From: Planctomycetota bacterium
GTDB taxonomy: Bacteria; Planctomycetota; Planctomycetia; Pirellulales; Pirellulaceae
Assembly: GCA_023430365.1 (NCBI GenBank)
Contig: JAEZAS010000529.1
Coordinates: 1 to 24,865, forward strand
DNA: 24,865 nucleotides
Direction of reading: 5' to 3'
Made by a program: the position numbers and the translations under genes. Of this stretch, positions 1-7,672 are shown one piece after another (the stretch's first letter is position 1; every line of letters starts with the position of its first letter). The notes beneath the pieces are model-generated. The model was not told the DNA's origin and did no database searches. It worked only from the letters and a program-made list of their open reading frames with translations.

Positions 1-641
1 ATGCGTGCGAACGGACCATCCGCTGGGCCGCTCGCTGCAAGGAAGCCGCCGCCCGGCCGGACCAGGCGCAGTTCGCGATCATTCAGGGAGGGCTCGATCC
101 CGAGATGCGTGTCTGGTGCGCGGAGCAGCTTGGGGCCATGGACTTTCCCGGTTACGCGGTCGGCGGCCTTAGCGTCGGCGAAGCTCCGGAAGACATGTAC
201 CGGATGCTCGATGCGGTTTGCCCAGCCATGCCGGCGGGAAAGCCGCGGTATCTGATGGGGGTCGGTCGGCCGGAAGATCTGCTGCAGGCGGTTCTTCGGG
301 GAATCGACCTGTTCGATTGCGTTCTGCCGACCCGCAACGGCCGGAATGCCCTGGCTTTCACCGACGCCGGGCCGCTTCGGCTGAGAAATTTGAAGCATCA
401 ACTCGACCGCCGGCCGCTCGAAGAAGGCTGCCCCTGCCCTGCTTGTAAGCACAGCCGAGGTTACCTGCGCCATCTGTTCATTGCGGACGAGATGCTGGGA
501 CCGATCCTGCTCACCGCTCATAACCTGACTTATTACCAGCGTTTACTGGCGGAAGCCCGGCAAGCGATCGAGGAAGATCGGTATCGATCGTTTTTCGAGC
601 AAAAGATGGCCGGCTGGAGCCGTAGCGGCGAGGCGGCCTGA
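1..641 (+). CDS. tgt: queuine/preQ1 tRNA-guanine transglycosylase, 3' part (5' end outside window)
   Basis: This enzyme exchanges guanine-34 for a queuine precursor in the anticodon of GUN tRNAs. The frame is open from base 3, so the gene starts before the window and about 212 C-terminal residues are visible. The segment QFAIIQGGLDPEMR is followed by GYAVGGLSVGE, both characteristic of bacterial Tgt. The catalytic aspartate lies in DLFDCVLPTRNGRNA (Asp codon at 315). The zinc site CxCxxC is at codons 429, 435 and 444, with its histidine 25 residues on (codon 519), as the family requires. The earliest ATG in frame (105) falls within the conserved domain and is not the start. yajC follows after 193 bases, matching the common tgt-yajC-secD-secF order. 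The truncation is due only to the window edge. Confidence 0.95.
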   Translation, partial: ACERTIRWAARCKEAAARPDQAQFAIIQGGLDPEMRVWCAEQLGAMDFPGYAVGGLSVGEAPEDMYRMLDAVCPAMPAGKPRYLMGVGRPEDLLQAVLRGIDLFDCVLPTRNGRNALAFTDAGPLRLRNLKHQLDRRPLEEGCPCPACKHSRGYLRHLFIADEMLGPILLTAHNLTYYQRLLAEARQAIEEDRYRSFFEQKMAGWSRSGEAA

Positions 642-834
642 CCCCCGCAGGCCCCGCAGAAGTCGCTCGGAAATGGGCCGGTTGGGATGCCCTTGCCGCT
701 TATGGCGCAACATTTTATGATGACGGCGCAGTGCCATTTCTCGGCTCGCGCGTATCGCTGCAGAACGCGGGGGCCGTTTTCCTTTTTTGGGCATTGCCCG
801 CGCGGGCCTGTCGCCCGCTTGAGGAACGCATCCC

Positions 835-1230
835 GTGCAGTTTTCCTGGCTCAATCTTTTCACTTCGCTCGCCGAGCCCCTATTGGCTCAGCAGGCGGCA
901 CAAGGCGAAGGCGGTCTGTTGCAGTCGATTTTCGCCAGCCCCATCTTGCCCTTTGCGCTGATCGGCATCGTCTTCTACCTCATGCTGATGCGTCCTGAGC
1001 AACGCAAACGCAAAGCCCAAGAAGCCCTGCTCTCTCAGCTGAAGAAGAACGACCGCGTCATCACCATCGGCGGGATCGCCGGCACAGTGGTGAACGCCGC
1101 TCCCGGATCCACCTTCGTCACCCTTCGGGTCGACGACAGCAATAACACCCGCCTGCGCGTGCTGCGCAGCGCCATCTCACGCGTCGGCGAGCCCGATGTC
1201 GGCGAGGATGAGCAGGCCGATACGAAGTAA
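835..1230 (+). CDS. yajC: YajC, accessory subunit of the Sec translocon
   Basis: YajC is a small inner-membrane protein that co-purifies with SecDF-YidC and aids Sec-dependent export. The product is 131 residues, slightly longer than the usual 85-115. It has one membrane segment (SPILPFALIGIVFYLMLMRP, about residues 40-59). The family signature follows: RPEQRKRKAQEALLSQLKKNDRVITIGGIAGTV in outline, with the basic QRKRK stretch and the KKNDRVITIGGI core. The start is GTG at 835, preceded by GAGGAA at 821-826 with an 8-base spacer. The C-terminus is short, acidic and probably unstructured. It lies between tgt and secDF, 65 bases before secDF, so co-transcription with secDF is likely. Confidence 0.93.
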   Translation: MQFSWLNLFTSLAEPLLAQQAAQGEGGLLQSIFASPILPFALIGIVFYLMLMRPEQRKRKAQEALLSQLKKNDRVITIGGIAGTVVNAAPGSTFVTLRVDDSNNTRLRVLRSAISRVGEPDVGEDEQADTK

Positions 1231-1295
1231 CGTCGGCCACATCGCATTTTTAGGGATATCCGTACTGACTACTTAGGGATGAGGAACTCCCTCTC

Positions 1296-4200
1296 ATGAT
1301 CTCTCCCAGCTCGTTAAGCCTTTTGGCCGCCACCAACCGGATCTTGTTCCGAGACGGCAACATGCCGATGATCGGCCCGGTGCCGCTCTCGACCATCCTT
1401 CCGCTGGTGCTGGCCATCGCCGGTTTCGGTATCGGAGTTTGGTTCGCTCAGGCGATCCGCATGCGAGAATACGGCTGGAAAGTCGGCCTGATCGTGGCGG
1501 CCTGGCTGATGTCTCTCTCGGTCGTGCTGCTCGGCGATTACAAACTGGGCGTCGACCTGCAGGGCGGCGTCATCCTGGTCTACCAGGTCGACGAGAAGGA
1601 AACGGCCGCTCTCGATCCGCTCGGCCGAAAAGACCAATGGAGCATGTCGGGCTTGCTCGAAGTTCTCAAGCGGCGCTTAAATCCCGACGGTCTGAAGGAA
1701 ATCGTCATTCGACCCTTCGGCCGCGATCAGGTCGAAATCGTCGTTCCAGAAGCTGACGAGGCCGAAGTCGAGTTGATCAAGGACCGCATCACGACGGGTG
1801 GTTCGCTCCGCTTCCTGATCGTCGCCACCGATCCCTCGCGCGACGGCAACGTCATCGAATTGGCCACGGAACAGGCCGGCGAAAGGGGGAAGGAACTCGA
1901 GCGAAACGTCATGGATGGCGAGCAAGTCGTCGGCTACTGGGCTCGCGTGGCGCGTGAGAGTTCGGAAGACCCCACTTCGCCGTTCCGGGTTGACGTCCGC
2001 TTTGACACGCTTCGCGACGCACGAACCGGTCGCGTTCTGGAACTCTCGCAGCAGGAACGCAGCGCGTCGCTGGCCCAGTTCAGTGATTTGCTCGCGGATC
2101 GGGGTATCCGCCAGATCGACGTGCTGATGGTCGTCGATCCGGACAACGATGTCCGAGGCAGCGACCTGGCCACGTCCGCCAAAGCTCACGACCCGAACCC
2201 AATCATCGAGTTCACGATGCGGGGCGAAGGTGTTTCGAAGATGAGCATGCTCACTTCGGAGAACCTCCAGCGTCGGTTGGGCATCGTCTTCGACAACGAA
2301 CTGATTTCGGCTCCGGTCATCCAAAGCCGGATTGCCGAGCGCGGCTCGATCACCGGGCGGTTCACCGAGAAGGAGGTCGACTTCATGGTCGAACTGCTCC
2401 GCTCGGGCAGCATGCCAGTGGTGCTGTATCCGAATCCGATCAGCGAAAACCAGATCGGTTCGATCCTGGGGCGGGACACGATTGAGCAAGGCACCTACTC
2501 GCTCATCATCTCCTTGGCCCTGGTGCTCGGTTTCACTTGGGCCTATTACCGGTTCGCCGGTTTCGTGGCCTGCATGGCGCTGGTGCTCAACCTGCTGCTG
2601 ACTGTGTCGATCATGGTCATGCTGCGGGCTCCGTTCACGCTGCCCGGTCTCGCCGGTCTGGTGCTGACGATTGGTATGTCTCTCGACGCGAACGTGCTGA
2701 TCTTCGAGCGTATCCGCGAGGAACGGGAAAAGGGCGCTGCCCTTCGCTCGGCGATCCGCAACGGTTTCGACCGAGCAATGGTCACCGTCATCGACTCCAA
2801 CTTGACGACGTTGCTCACGGCGATCGTGTTGTATGCCATCGGCACCGACCAGGTGCGTGGCTTCGGCATCACGCTCATCCTCGGTATTTTGACGAGCATG
2901 TTCACGGCGATCTTCATGTCGCGCGTGATCTTCGAGATCGGCGAGCGTCAGCGTTGGATCAGCAAGCTGACCATGACCAAGATGCTCGGCGCCCTGTCGG
3001 TCGACTGGGTGAAGATCTTCCCGGCCGCCACGGTTGCTTCGGTTGTGCTCATCGCCATTGGCCTGGTTGCGACCGTTGCTCGAGGCAAGAGCCTCTTCGA
3101 CATCGACCTGGCCGGCGGCACCAGCGTGACGTTCGTATTGGACGAACCGCTGGAAGAGTCGGCTTTGCGTAACAAGCTGGGCGAGTCGTTCGGCAAGCTG
3201 ACCGACGACGAAACCAAGAGCCGGGTTGACTTCTCGGTCAACGAAGTGACGATGGAAGGTCAGGCTGCCGGCAGCGTTTGGAAGGTCGACAGCTCACTGC
3301 AGAGCGTGCAGCGCTTGCAGGAGGTGCTGAAAGAGACGTTCACGGAAGACGGCAAGATTGGTCTGAAGACCTATCAGCTCGAGGTAGGCGGCCTTCGCAC
3401 GGCCGATGAGCCGTTTATTACCGGCGCCGAAGCGGCCGATCCCGCGGAGACGTCGCCCGCTGCCACGGAGGGCGGCAAGTCCGATTCACAGAAAACCATC
3501 CCGCCGGCCGCTGAGGGTAAGCCCGCTCCGACCATCGGGGGCGACGATCAACCGCCGGCTGAAAAGTCGGACGAGAAGGCGCCCGAGACGGATACTCCGC
3601 CTCCTGCGGAGAACGAATCTGATAAGGCGGCGCCCGCCGAGAAGGCGCCTGCCGACGCTCCGCCTCCGGCCGAGAACGATGCGGAAAAGGACAGTCCTAA
3701 GAGCAGCGAACCGGAAAGCACGGACGATAAGAGCTCGTACCGCGCCGCCCGCGGCAAGGTCTATCTGACCAGCCTGCTGCTGCAGGACGAGTCGGCTGAC
3801 GAAGCGAAGACGGCCGACGCTCCGCCCGCTGCGGACGAAAAGGCCGAAGCGCCGCCAGAAGCTCCCGCTCCGGCTGCAGAGAGCACGACCGACGAAGCTC
3901 CCGCTTCCGAAGCCCCGGCCTCCGGTTTGAACGCTGCGGATGAAGTCGGCACGCCTCCTACGGCGGATGACGACGCTGCGATTACCGCAACGCCGCCGGC
4001 GACCGCAGCAGCCGCTCCTGAAGTGTGGACCGTCTCCACCCTGAACTTCAACAACACGAAGATCACTGGCGAAGCCCTCCGCGATCGCATCAGCGAAACC
4101 GCCCGGAAAGTCGTCGGTCAGAATCCTGCCGTTGAAGTCGACAATCCGAACTGGAATCGCCGCGACAACGCTCCGTTCAGCGAGTGGACGGTCAGCGTGC

Positions 4201-4889
4201 AGCTTCCTGAAGCGGAAGCGAACCAGGTCTTCTCCAGCCTTCGCACCAACATGGAGTCGACGCCGATCTGGCAGACCTCGAGCAAGATTGGCGGCCAGGT
4301 TTCGAGCGACACCCGCTACAAGGCGGTGACGGCGATTCTCTTCAGCCTCGTCGGCATCATGGCCTACATCTGGTTCCGCTTTCAGCGTCTCAGCTGGAGC
4401 ATCGCGGCTGTCGCGGCCCTCGTGCACGACGCCCTGATCATGCTCGGCGGTATCGCGGCCAGCTACTGGCTCGTGGGTCCGCTGGGCTTTATCGGAGTCG
4501 AAGAGTTCAAGATCAGCCTGCCGGTGATTGCGGCGTTTTTGACGCTGATCGGCTACTCGATCAACGACACGATCGTGATTTTCGACCGCCTCCGCGAAAT
4601 CCGCGGCAAGAGCCCGAGCATTACTCCGGAGATGATCAACGCGGCCGTCAATCAGACGATGAGCCGCACGATCCTCACCGGCGGTTTGACGCTGGCGGTG
4701 ATTGTGATCCTGTACTTCTTCGGCGGCCCGGGCATCCATGCCTTCGCCTTCTCGCTAGTGATTGGTTCGATCGCTGGTATCTACAGCACCGTGTTCATCG
4801 CTTCGCCGATGCTCCTGTGGCTGCTCGGCGATAAGAAGTCGGCCGCGGCCAAGCCGGCAGGCAATCGCGAGATGGCTCGCTCGACTTGA
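1296..4889 (+). CDS. secDF: SecDF fusion, proton-driven Sec translocase motor with low-complexity insertions
   Basis: SecD and SecF use the proton gradient to pull secreted proteins through SecYEG. Here they form one 1197-residue chain. The SecD half has the DLQGG motif (Asp87), a large periplasmic region and the conserved membrane aspartate in SLDANVLIFERIREE (Asp464, equivalent to E. coli SecD Asp519). The SecF half begins near residue 570, with DIDLAGGTSV (Asp604) and the membrane aspartate in GYSINDTIVIFDRLRE (Asp1091, equivalent to SecF Asp213). Two hydrophobic segments precede DLQGG (about residues 28-46 and 56-75), where E. coli SecD has one. The SecF periplasmic part is interrupted by two Ala/Pro/Glu/Asp-rich stretches (about residues 705-813 and 831-909), separated by a short ordered-looking island, YRAARGKVYLTSLLL. 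The ATG at 1296 has GAGGAA 9 bases upstream. Confidence 0.96.
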   Translation: MISPSSLSLLAATNRILFRDGNMPMIGPVPLSTILPLVLAIAGFGIGVWFAQAIRMREYGWKVGLIVAAWLMSLSVVLLGDYKLGVDLQGGVILVYQVDEKETAALDPLGRKDQWSMSGLLEVLKRRLNPDGLKEIVIRPFGRDQVEIVVPEADEAEVELIKDRITTGGSLRFLIVATDPSRDGNVIELATEQAGERGKELERNVMDGEQVVGYWARVARESSEDPTSPFRVDVRFDTLRDARTGRVLELSQQERSASLAQFSDLLADRGIRQIDVLMVVDPDNDVRGSDLATSAKAHDPNPIIEFTMRGEGVSKMSMLTSENLQRRLGIVFDNELISAPVIQSRIAERGSITGRFTEKEVDFMVELLRSGSMPVVLYPNPISENQIGSILGRDTIEQGTYSLIISLALVLGFTWAYYRFAGFVACMALVLNLLLTVSIMVMLRAPFTLPGLAGLVLTIGMSLDANVLIFERIREEREKGAALRSAIRNGFDRAMVTVIDSNLTTLLTAIVLYAIGTDQVRGFGITLILGILTSMFTAIFMSRVIFEIGERQRWISKLTMTKMLGALSVDWVKIFPAATVASVVLIAIGLVATVARGKSLFDIDLAGGTSVTFVLDEPLEESALRNKLGESFGKLTDDETKSRVDFSVNEVTMEGQAAGSVWKVDSSLQSVQRLQEVLKETFTEDGKIGLKTYQLEVGGLRTADEPFITGAEAADPAETSPAATEGGKSDSQKTIPPAAEGKPAPTIGGDDQPPAEKSDEKAPETDTPPPAENESDKAAPAEKAPADAPPPAENDAEKDSPKSSEPESTDDKSSYRAARGKVYLTSLLLQDESADEAKTADAPPAADEKAEAPPEAPAPAAESTTDEAPASEAPASGLNAADEVGTPPTADDDAAITATPPATAAAAPEVWTVSTLNFNNTKITGEALRDRISETARKVVGQNPAVEVDNPNWNRRDNAPFSEWTVSVQLPEAEANQVFSSLRTNMESTPIWQTSSKIGGQVSSDTRYKAVTAILFSLVGIMAYIWFRFQRLSWSIAAVAALVHDALIMLGGIAASYWLVGPLGFIGVEEFKISLPVIAAFLTLIGYSINDTIVIFDRLREIRGKSPSITPEMINAAVNQTMSRTILTGGLTLAVIVILYFFGGPGIHAFAFSLVIGSIAGIYSTVFIASPMLLWLLGDKKSAAAKPAGNREMARST

Positions 4890-4914
4890 TCCGACGGAAA
4901 CTAATGCTCCAACT

Positions 4915-4953
4915 AGCGAAGGTTTGTCGTCCCGGCAAACCTTCGCTTTTTTC
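4915..4953 (+). terminator. intrinsic terminator after secDF
   Basis: A perfect 12-bp stem begins AGCGAAGGTTTG at 4915-4926 and closes with CAAACCTTCGCT at 4936-4947, around a 9-base loop. A run of T residues reaches 4952. It lies 26 bases after the secDF stop codon and should end the tgt-yajC-secDF transcript. Confidence 0.9.
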
Positions 4954-5206
4954 TTGGTCGCACGTTGTCGGGCCAGGTTTCTTCGCCGAATTCCTCGGCA
5001 CAGGATCGGAACCGGCTGATTTCCTGGCTGGGGGATGTCGATTCAAGACCACAGTCGCTTGCGCTTTCATGATCGCGAATCAGTTCGCGTCAGGGAGCGC
5101 ACGACGACCGGCCGAACGGCGCTCGCGGCCTGAGCATGCTTTCTGATACGAGCGTACACGCTGCATCTTCAAGGATCTGATTGGCGGCGAAGGCAACGGA
5201 CTGCGC
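4954..5206. other. intergenic region between the secDF terminator and the LysM gene
   Basis: Together with the terminator, this makes a gene-free stretch of 317 bases between secDF and the LysM protein. Small open frames cross it on both strands, but they have arginine-rich, low-quality translations typical of high-GC shadows. I did not find a promoter that I can defend. The promoter of the LysM gene is presumably here. Confidence 0.5.
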
Positions 5207-5932
5207 ATGCGGCTGTGGCGACGGGACGTCGCGCGGCGCGTCCGGAGATCGCGGATCGTGACATCCAACCGGCTTGTATTGGCGACCAGTGTGCTGGTCG
5301 CGGGGCTTGCGGCTGCCTGGCCATTCCGGCACCCCAAACCTCCTCTGAGCGTTGCCATGGTCACCCAGAGCGGGCCCGACGAGCCACCGCTTCGCCGTCA
5401 GGAAGTTCGGCTAGAGGTCAGCCCGCTCGCCGAGAGTTCGCCAGCCATCGGACTCGAGCAATTGAGTCTGAAACTGCGGAAGGCGAAGAATCCGACGCCG
5501 GAGGAACCCAAACCGGTTGGAGCCTCTCTGGAGTCCCTCGGCAGCCCCCCGGCGCTCGGTCAGATGTATGAGTCGCTGATGCAACCGGTGGACGTGTCGG
5601 CCGAGGCGCGCGCAAGCTCCCCTTATTCATCAAACGCTTCGACCGACTCCTTCGCTTCGTCCGCCCGGGCCATGAGCATTTCGGCGACGACGATGCGGCC
5701 GACCCAGACGCTGGAAGATCGTCGGCCGACGCTCCGTGAGCATCGCATTGTCGACGGCGACTCGCTCCAAGGGCTCGCGCAGCGCTACCTCGGCGACAGT
5801 CTCCGGGCCGAAGAGATCTATGAACTCAATCGCGACCGGCTCCGGGACCCCAATATCCTGCCGGTCGGAAAGCGACTTCGCATTCCGCAGCGCGGTGAAC
5901 CCACGCTAACGCCTGTCGCCCGGTCCAACTAG
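5207..5932 (+). CDS. single-pass membrane protein with C-terminal LysM domain
   Basis: LysM domains bind GlcNAc-containing glycans such as peptidoglycan, so this 241-residue protein probably links the cytoplasmic membrane to the wall. It has an arginine-rich N-terminus, one hydrophobic segment (NRLVLATSVLVAGLAAAWPF, about residues 21-40), and a Ser/Ala/Pro-rich region without recognisable domains. A LysM domain follows at about residues 179-227, starting HRIVDGDSLQGLAQRYLGD, with YELNRDRL in the middle and ILPVGKRLRIP at the end. The ATG at 5207 has only a distant GAAGG (5189-5193). A GTG at 5258, with GGAG about 11 bases upstream, would start the protein just before the membrane segment and is a real alternative. 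It stands alone, with a terminator before it and a convergent gene after it. Confidence 0.8.
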   Translation: MRLWRRDVARRVRRSRIVTSNRLVLATSVLVAGLAAAWPFRHPKPPLSVAMVTQSGPDEPPLRRQEVRLEVSPLAESSPAIGLEQLSLKLRKAKNPTPEEPKPVGASLESLGSPPALGQMYESLMQPVDVSAEARASSPYSSNASTDSFASSARAMSISATTMRPTQTLEDRRPTLREHRIVDGDSLQGLAQRYLGDSLRAEEIYELNRDRLRDPNILPVGKRLRIPQRGEPTLTPVARSN

Positions 5933-5998
5933 TCGATGCGGGCGAGTCGGTCGCTGTCGCCAAAGTCTGCGGCAGCGATCGCTGAGTACGAGCTAGGC

Positions 5999-6997
5999 CT
6001 ACAGCGGGCTTTGGCGATCCTGCCAGGGGAAGTCGTCCATTTTGGAGACGAGCCGCAGGTTGATGAAGCCGAGGATGTTGTTCGTCACCGGCAACCCGTT
6101 GCCGAGCAACTGGGTGCCCTGCAGCTTGGTCGGCGGGGTGACGAAAAACAGATCCAACTTCGCTTTCTGCTCCGCCGGATCGTCGGAGACGCGAGGATGG
6201 AAGGCCTGCAAGCTGCTATGAAGCCGCTTGGCTTCGCCAAACACCTTGGAATCCTCGTTTCCGGCGGCAATCAAGGTCGACAGCCGGCTCTTCACGATCG
6301 GATGCGACATCGCGTTGCGATTGGTCATGCCTTTGAACGAGGCGGCCGGCGAGAGTAGGACGAGCGCTTTGATGTCCTGTCCAAGCTTGTAGGCGGGCAG
6401 GACCGGCTGCTCCCAGTTGTAGCGGGCCCAGTTCATGGCGACGATCGTGCTGAAGTCGGCGCCGACGACGCAGAGAGCCTCGATGTTGACCTCTCCCGCG
6501 TTGTTCTTTTCGAGCAGGAACTTGCGCGCGGTCTCGACGTCGTAGATCATCGACTCGAGCGCTTTGGTGCGGAACGTGTCCGGATCGAGTTCTCGCACGC
6601 CGCCCGCGGGCGTTTGGTAGCTCTTGCTACGGCCGAAGCCGCGAAGGTCGACGGTGACCGCCGCATGACCGGCGGCCTGCACCTTGAGGGCGAGGTCTTC
6701 GTAATCGCTCCCCTGCCCGCCCCAACCATGGAGCATGATGACCGGGACCGCCTTCTTGCCCAAAGTGCCAGGGTAGTAGGTGAAATGGAGCCCTACGCCG
6801 TCCTTCGTTTCCCGGGTGATCTCCTCCGGCTCCGGCGGACCCTCGTCGTTTCCCTTCTTGCTCCCTTTGGCTGGGGCCGCTTTTCCGGGCATGGGACGCG
6901 CCGGCGGCTGGCCGAACGCGGCACTCGCGGCAAATTGACAAGTGGCAGCGCCCCCGATCGCGAGGGCGACGCGGCGGTTGAGCGTAACATCCGACAT
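5999..6997 (-). CDS. exported alpha/beta-hydrolase-fold protein with atypical nucleophile elbow
   Basis: The 332-residue product begins with a twin-arginine-like leader (LNRRVALAIGG, then a hydrophobic stretch ending SAAFGQ), so it is probably exported. A Pro/Lys-rich linker precedes the fold. The oxyanion-hole motif HGWGGQGSDY is at residues 90-99, and the strand VTVDLRGFGRS at about 114-124. The nucleophile elbow normally reads G-x-S-x-G. Here it reads GADFS (residues 179-183), with Asp181 at the nucleophile position, as in dehalogenases and epoxide hydrolases, and Ser where the last Gly should be. AAGNED (Asp249) could supply the acid, but I could not place a convincing catalytic histidine near the C-terminus. 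I recall related planctomycete proteins with acidic residues at this position but could not check. The substrate is unknown, and the protein may be non-catalytic. The ATG at 6997 has GGAAAG upstream. Confidence 0.75.
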   Translation of the reverse strand: MSDVTLNRRVALAIGGAATCQFAASAAFGQPPARPMPGKAAPAKGSKKGNDEGPPEPEEITRETKDGVGLHFTYYPGTLGKKAVPVIMLHGWGGQGSDYEDLALKVQAAGHAAVTVDLRGFGRSKSYQTPAGGVRELDPDTFRTKALESMIYDVETARKFLLEKNNAGEVNIEALCVVGADFSTIVAMNWARYNWEQPVLPAYKLGQDIKALVLLSPAASFKGMTNRNAMSHPIVKSRLSTLIAAGNEDSKVFGEAKRLHSSLQAFHPRVSDDPAEQKAKLDLFFVTPPTKLQGTQLLGNGLPVTNNILGFINLRLVSKMDDFPWQDRQSPL

Positions 6998-7672
6998 GGC
7001 AACTACTTTCCGAAGGATTCGCGGGCCTTTCCCTGGCGATGAGCGAACAGCGGTCTCGCTCTCCGCACTAACGCTGGATGCCTAGCCTATAGAATCTACG
7101 TAGCCGGGAGAACATGAGTGCGAACCAAAAACTGGCCCGATCACCGGCATCGATACCATGCGCTATCCTAAAAGCGGGGCTCCGGCGGGTCAAACTTTGG
7201 CTGCCACGAGGTAAAACCCAATTCCAAATGCGGAGTGGGATCAGGAGCCTAGTTCCGACTGCGGCGACTGTTCAAAGCTCTAAGGACCATGGGGACGTTT
7301 TGCAGGACCGCGTACTTCGGAAGGGGGGGTGTGGGTTGTTCGTTAGAAATACGGTGCCAGTCGTCGTAGGATGCTGCCGGATAACGATTTATAGCGATTC
7401 TCGTGTTGTGAAGCGGCTCTTGTAAAACAACACCCGCCCGGGCCGCTATCGCCAGTCTGCAATAGATCGCATTAGCTCGAACGAAAGGTCTTTTGGACGC
7501 TGGAGAAAACCGGTTGCTCTCGATTGAGTACTTCCGCCCCGGCTGAGCGTTTTAAGGAACGCAGGGCGCGTGTTGCCAATGCCAACTCGCGTCCGCAGCT
7601 CTTATCCAGGAACCTAATTGCTGTTTGGCGGGCTGCTTCCCAGAGGGTGTCACGGCGCCTCGAAGGTAGCCG
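6998..7672. other. 675-base intergenic region without a convincing gene
   Basis: This stretch separates the divergent hydrolase (-) and vWA (+) genes and must hold both upstream regions. A 103-codon plus-strand frame at 7114-7425 has no recognisable motif, poor codon use and no clear ribosome binding site. I treat it as chance. Base composition is visibly less GC-rich than in the flanking genes. Weak repeats occur near 7412-7446, but I could not define a tRNA, a riboswitch or a good promoter pair. Confidence 0.5.

Noticed and set aside
2537..3172. 211-codon plus-strand frame inside secDF
   Set aside because: It overlaps well-supported SecDF coding sequence and gives an Arg/His-rich translation.
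3486..4739. 417-codon minus-strand frame inside secDF
   Set aside because: It mirrors the SecDF low-complexity region and gives an Arg/Asp-rich translation with no motifs.
7114..7425. 103-codon plus-strand frame in the hydrolase-vWA gap
   Set aside because: The translation has no family resemblance and the start lacks a ribosome binding site.
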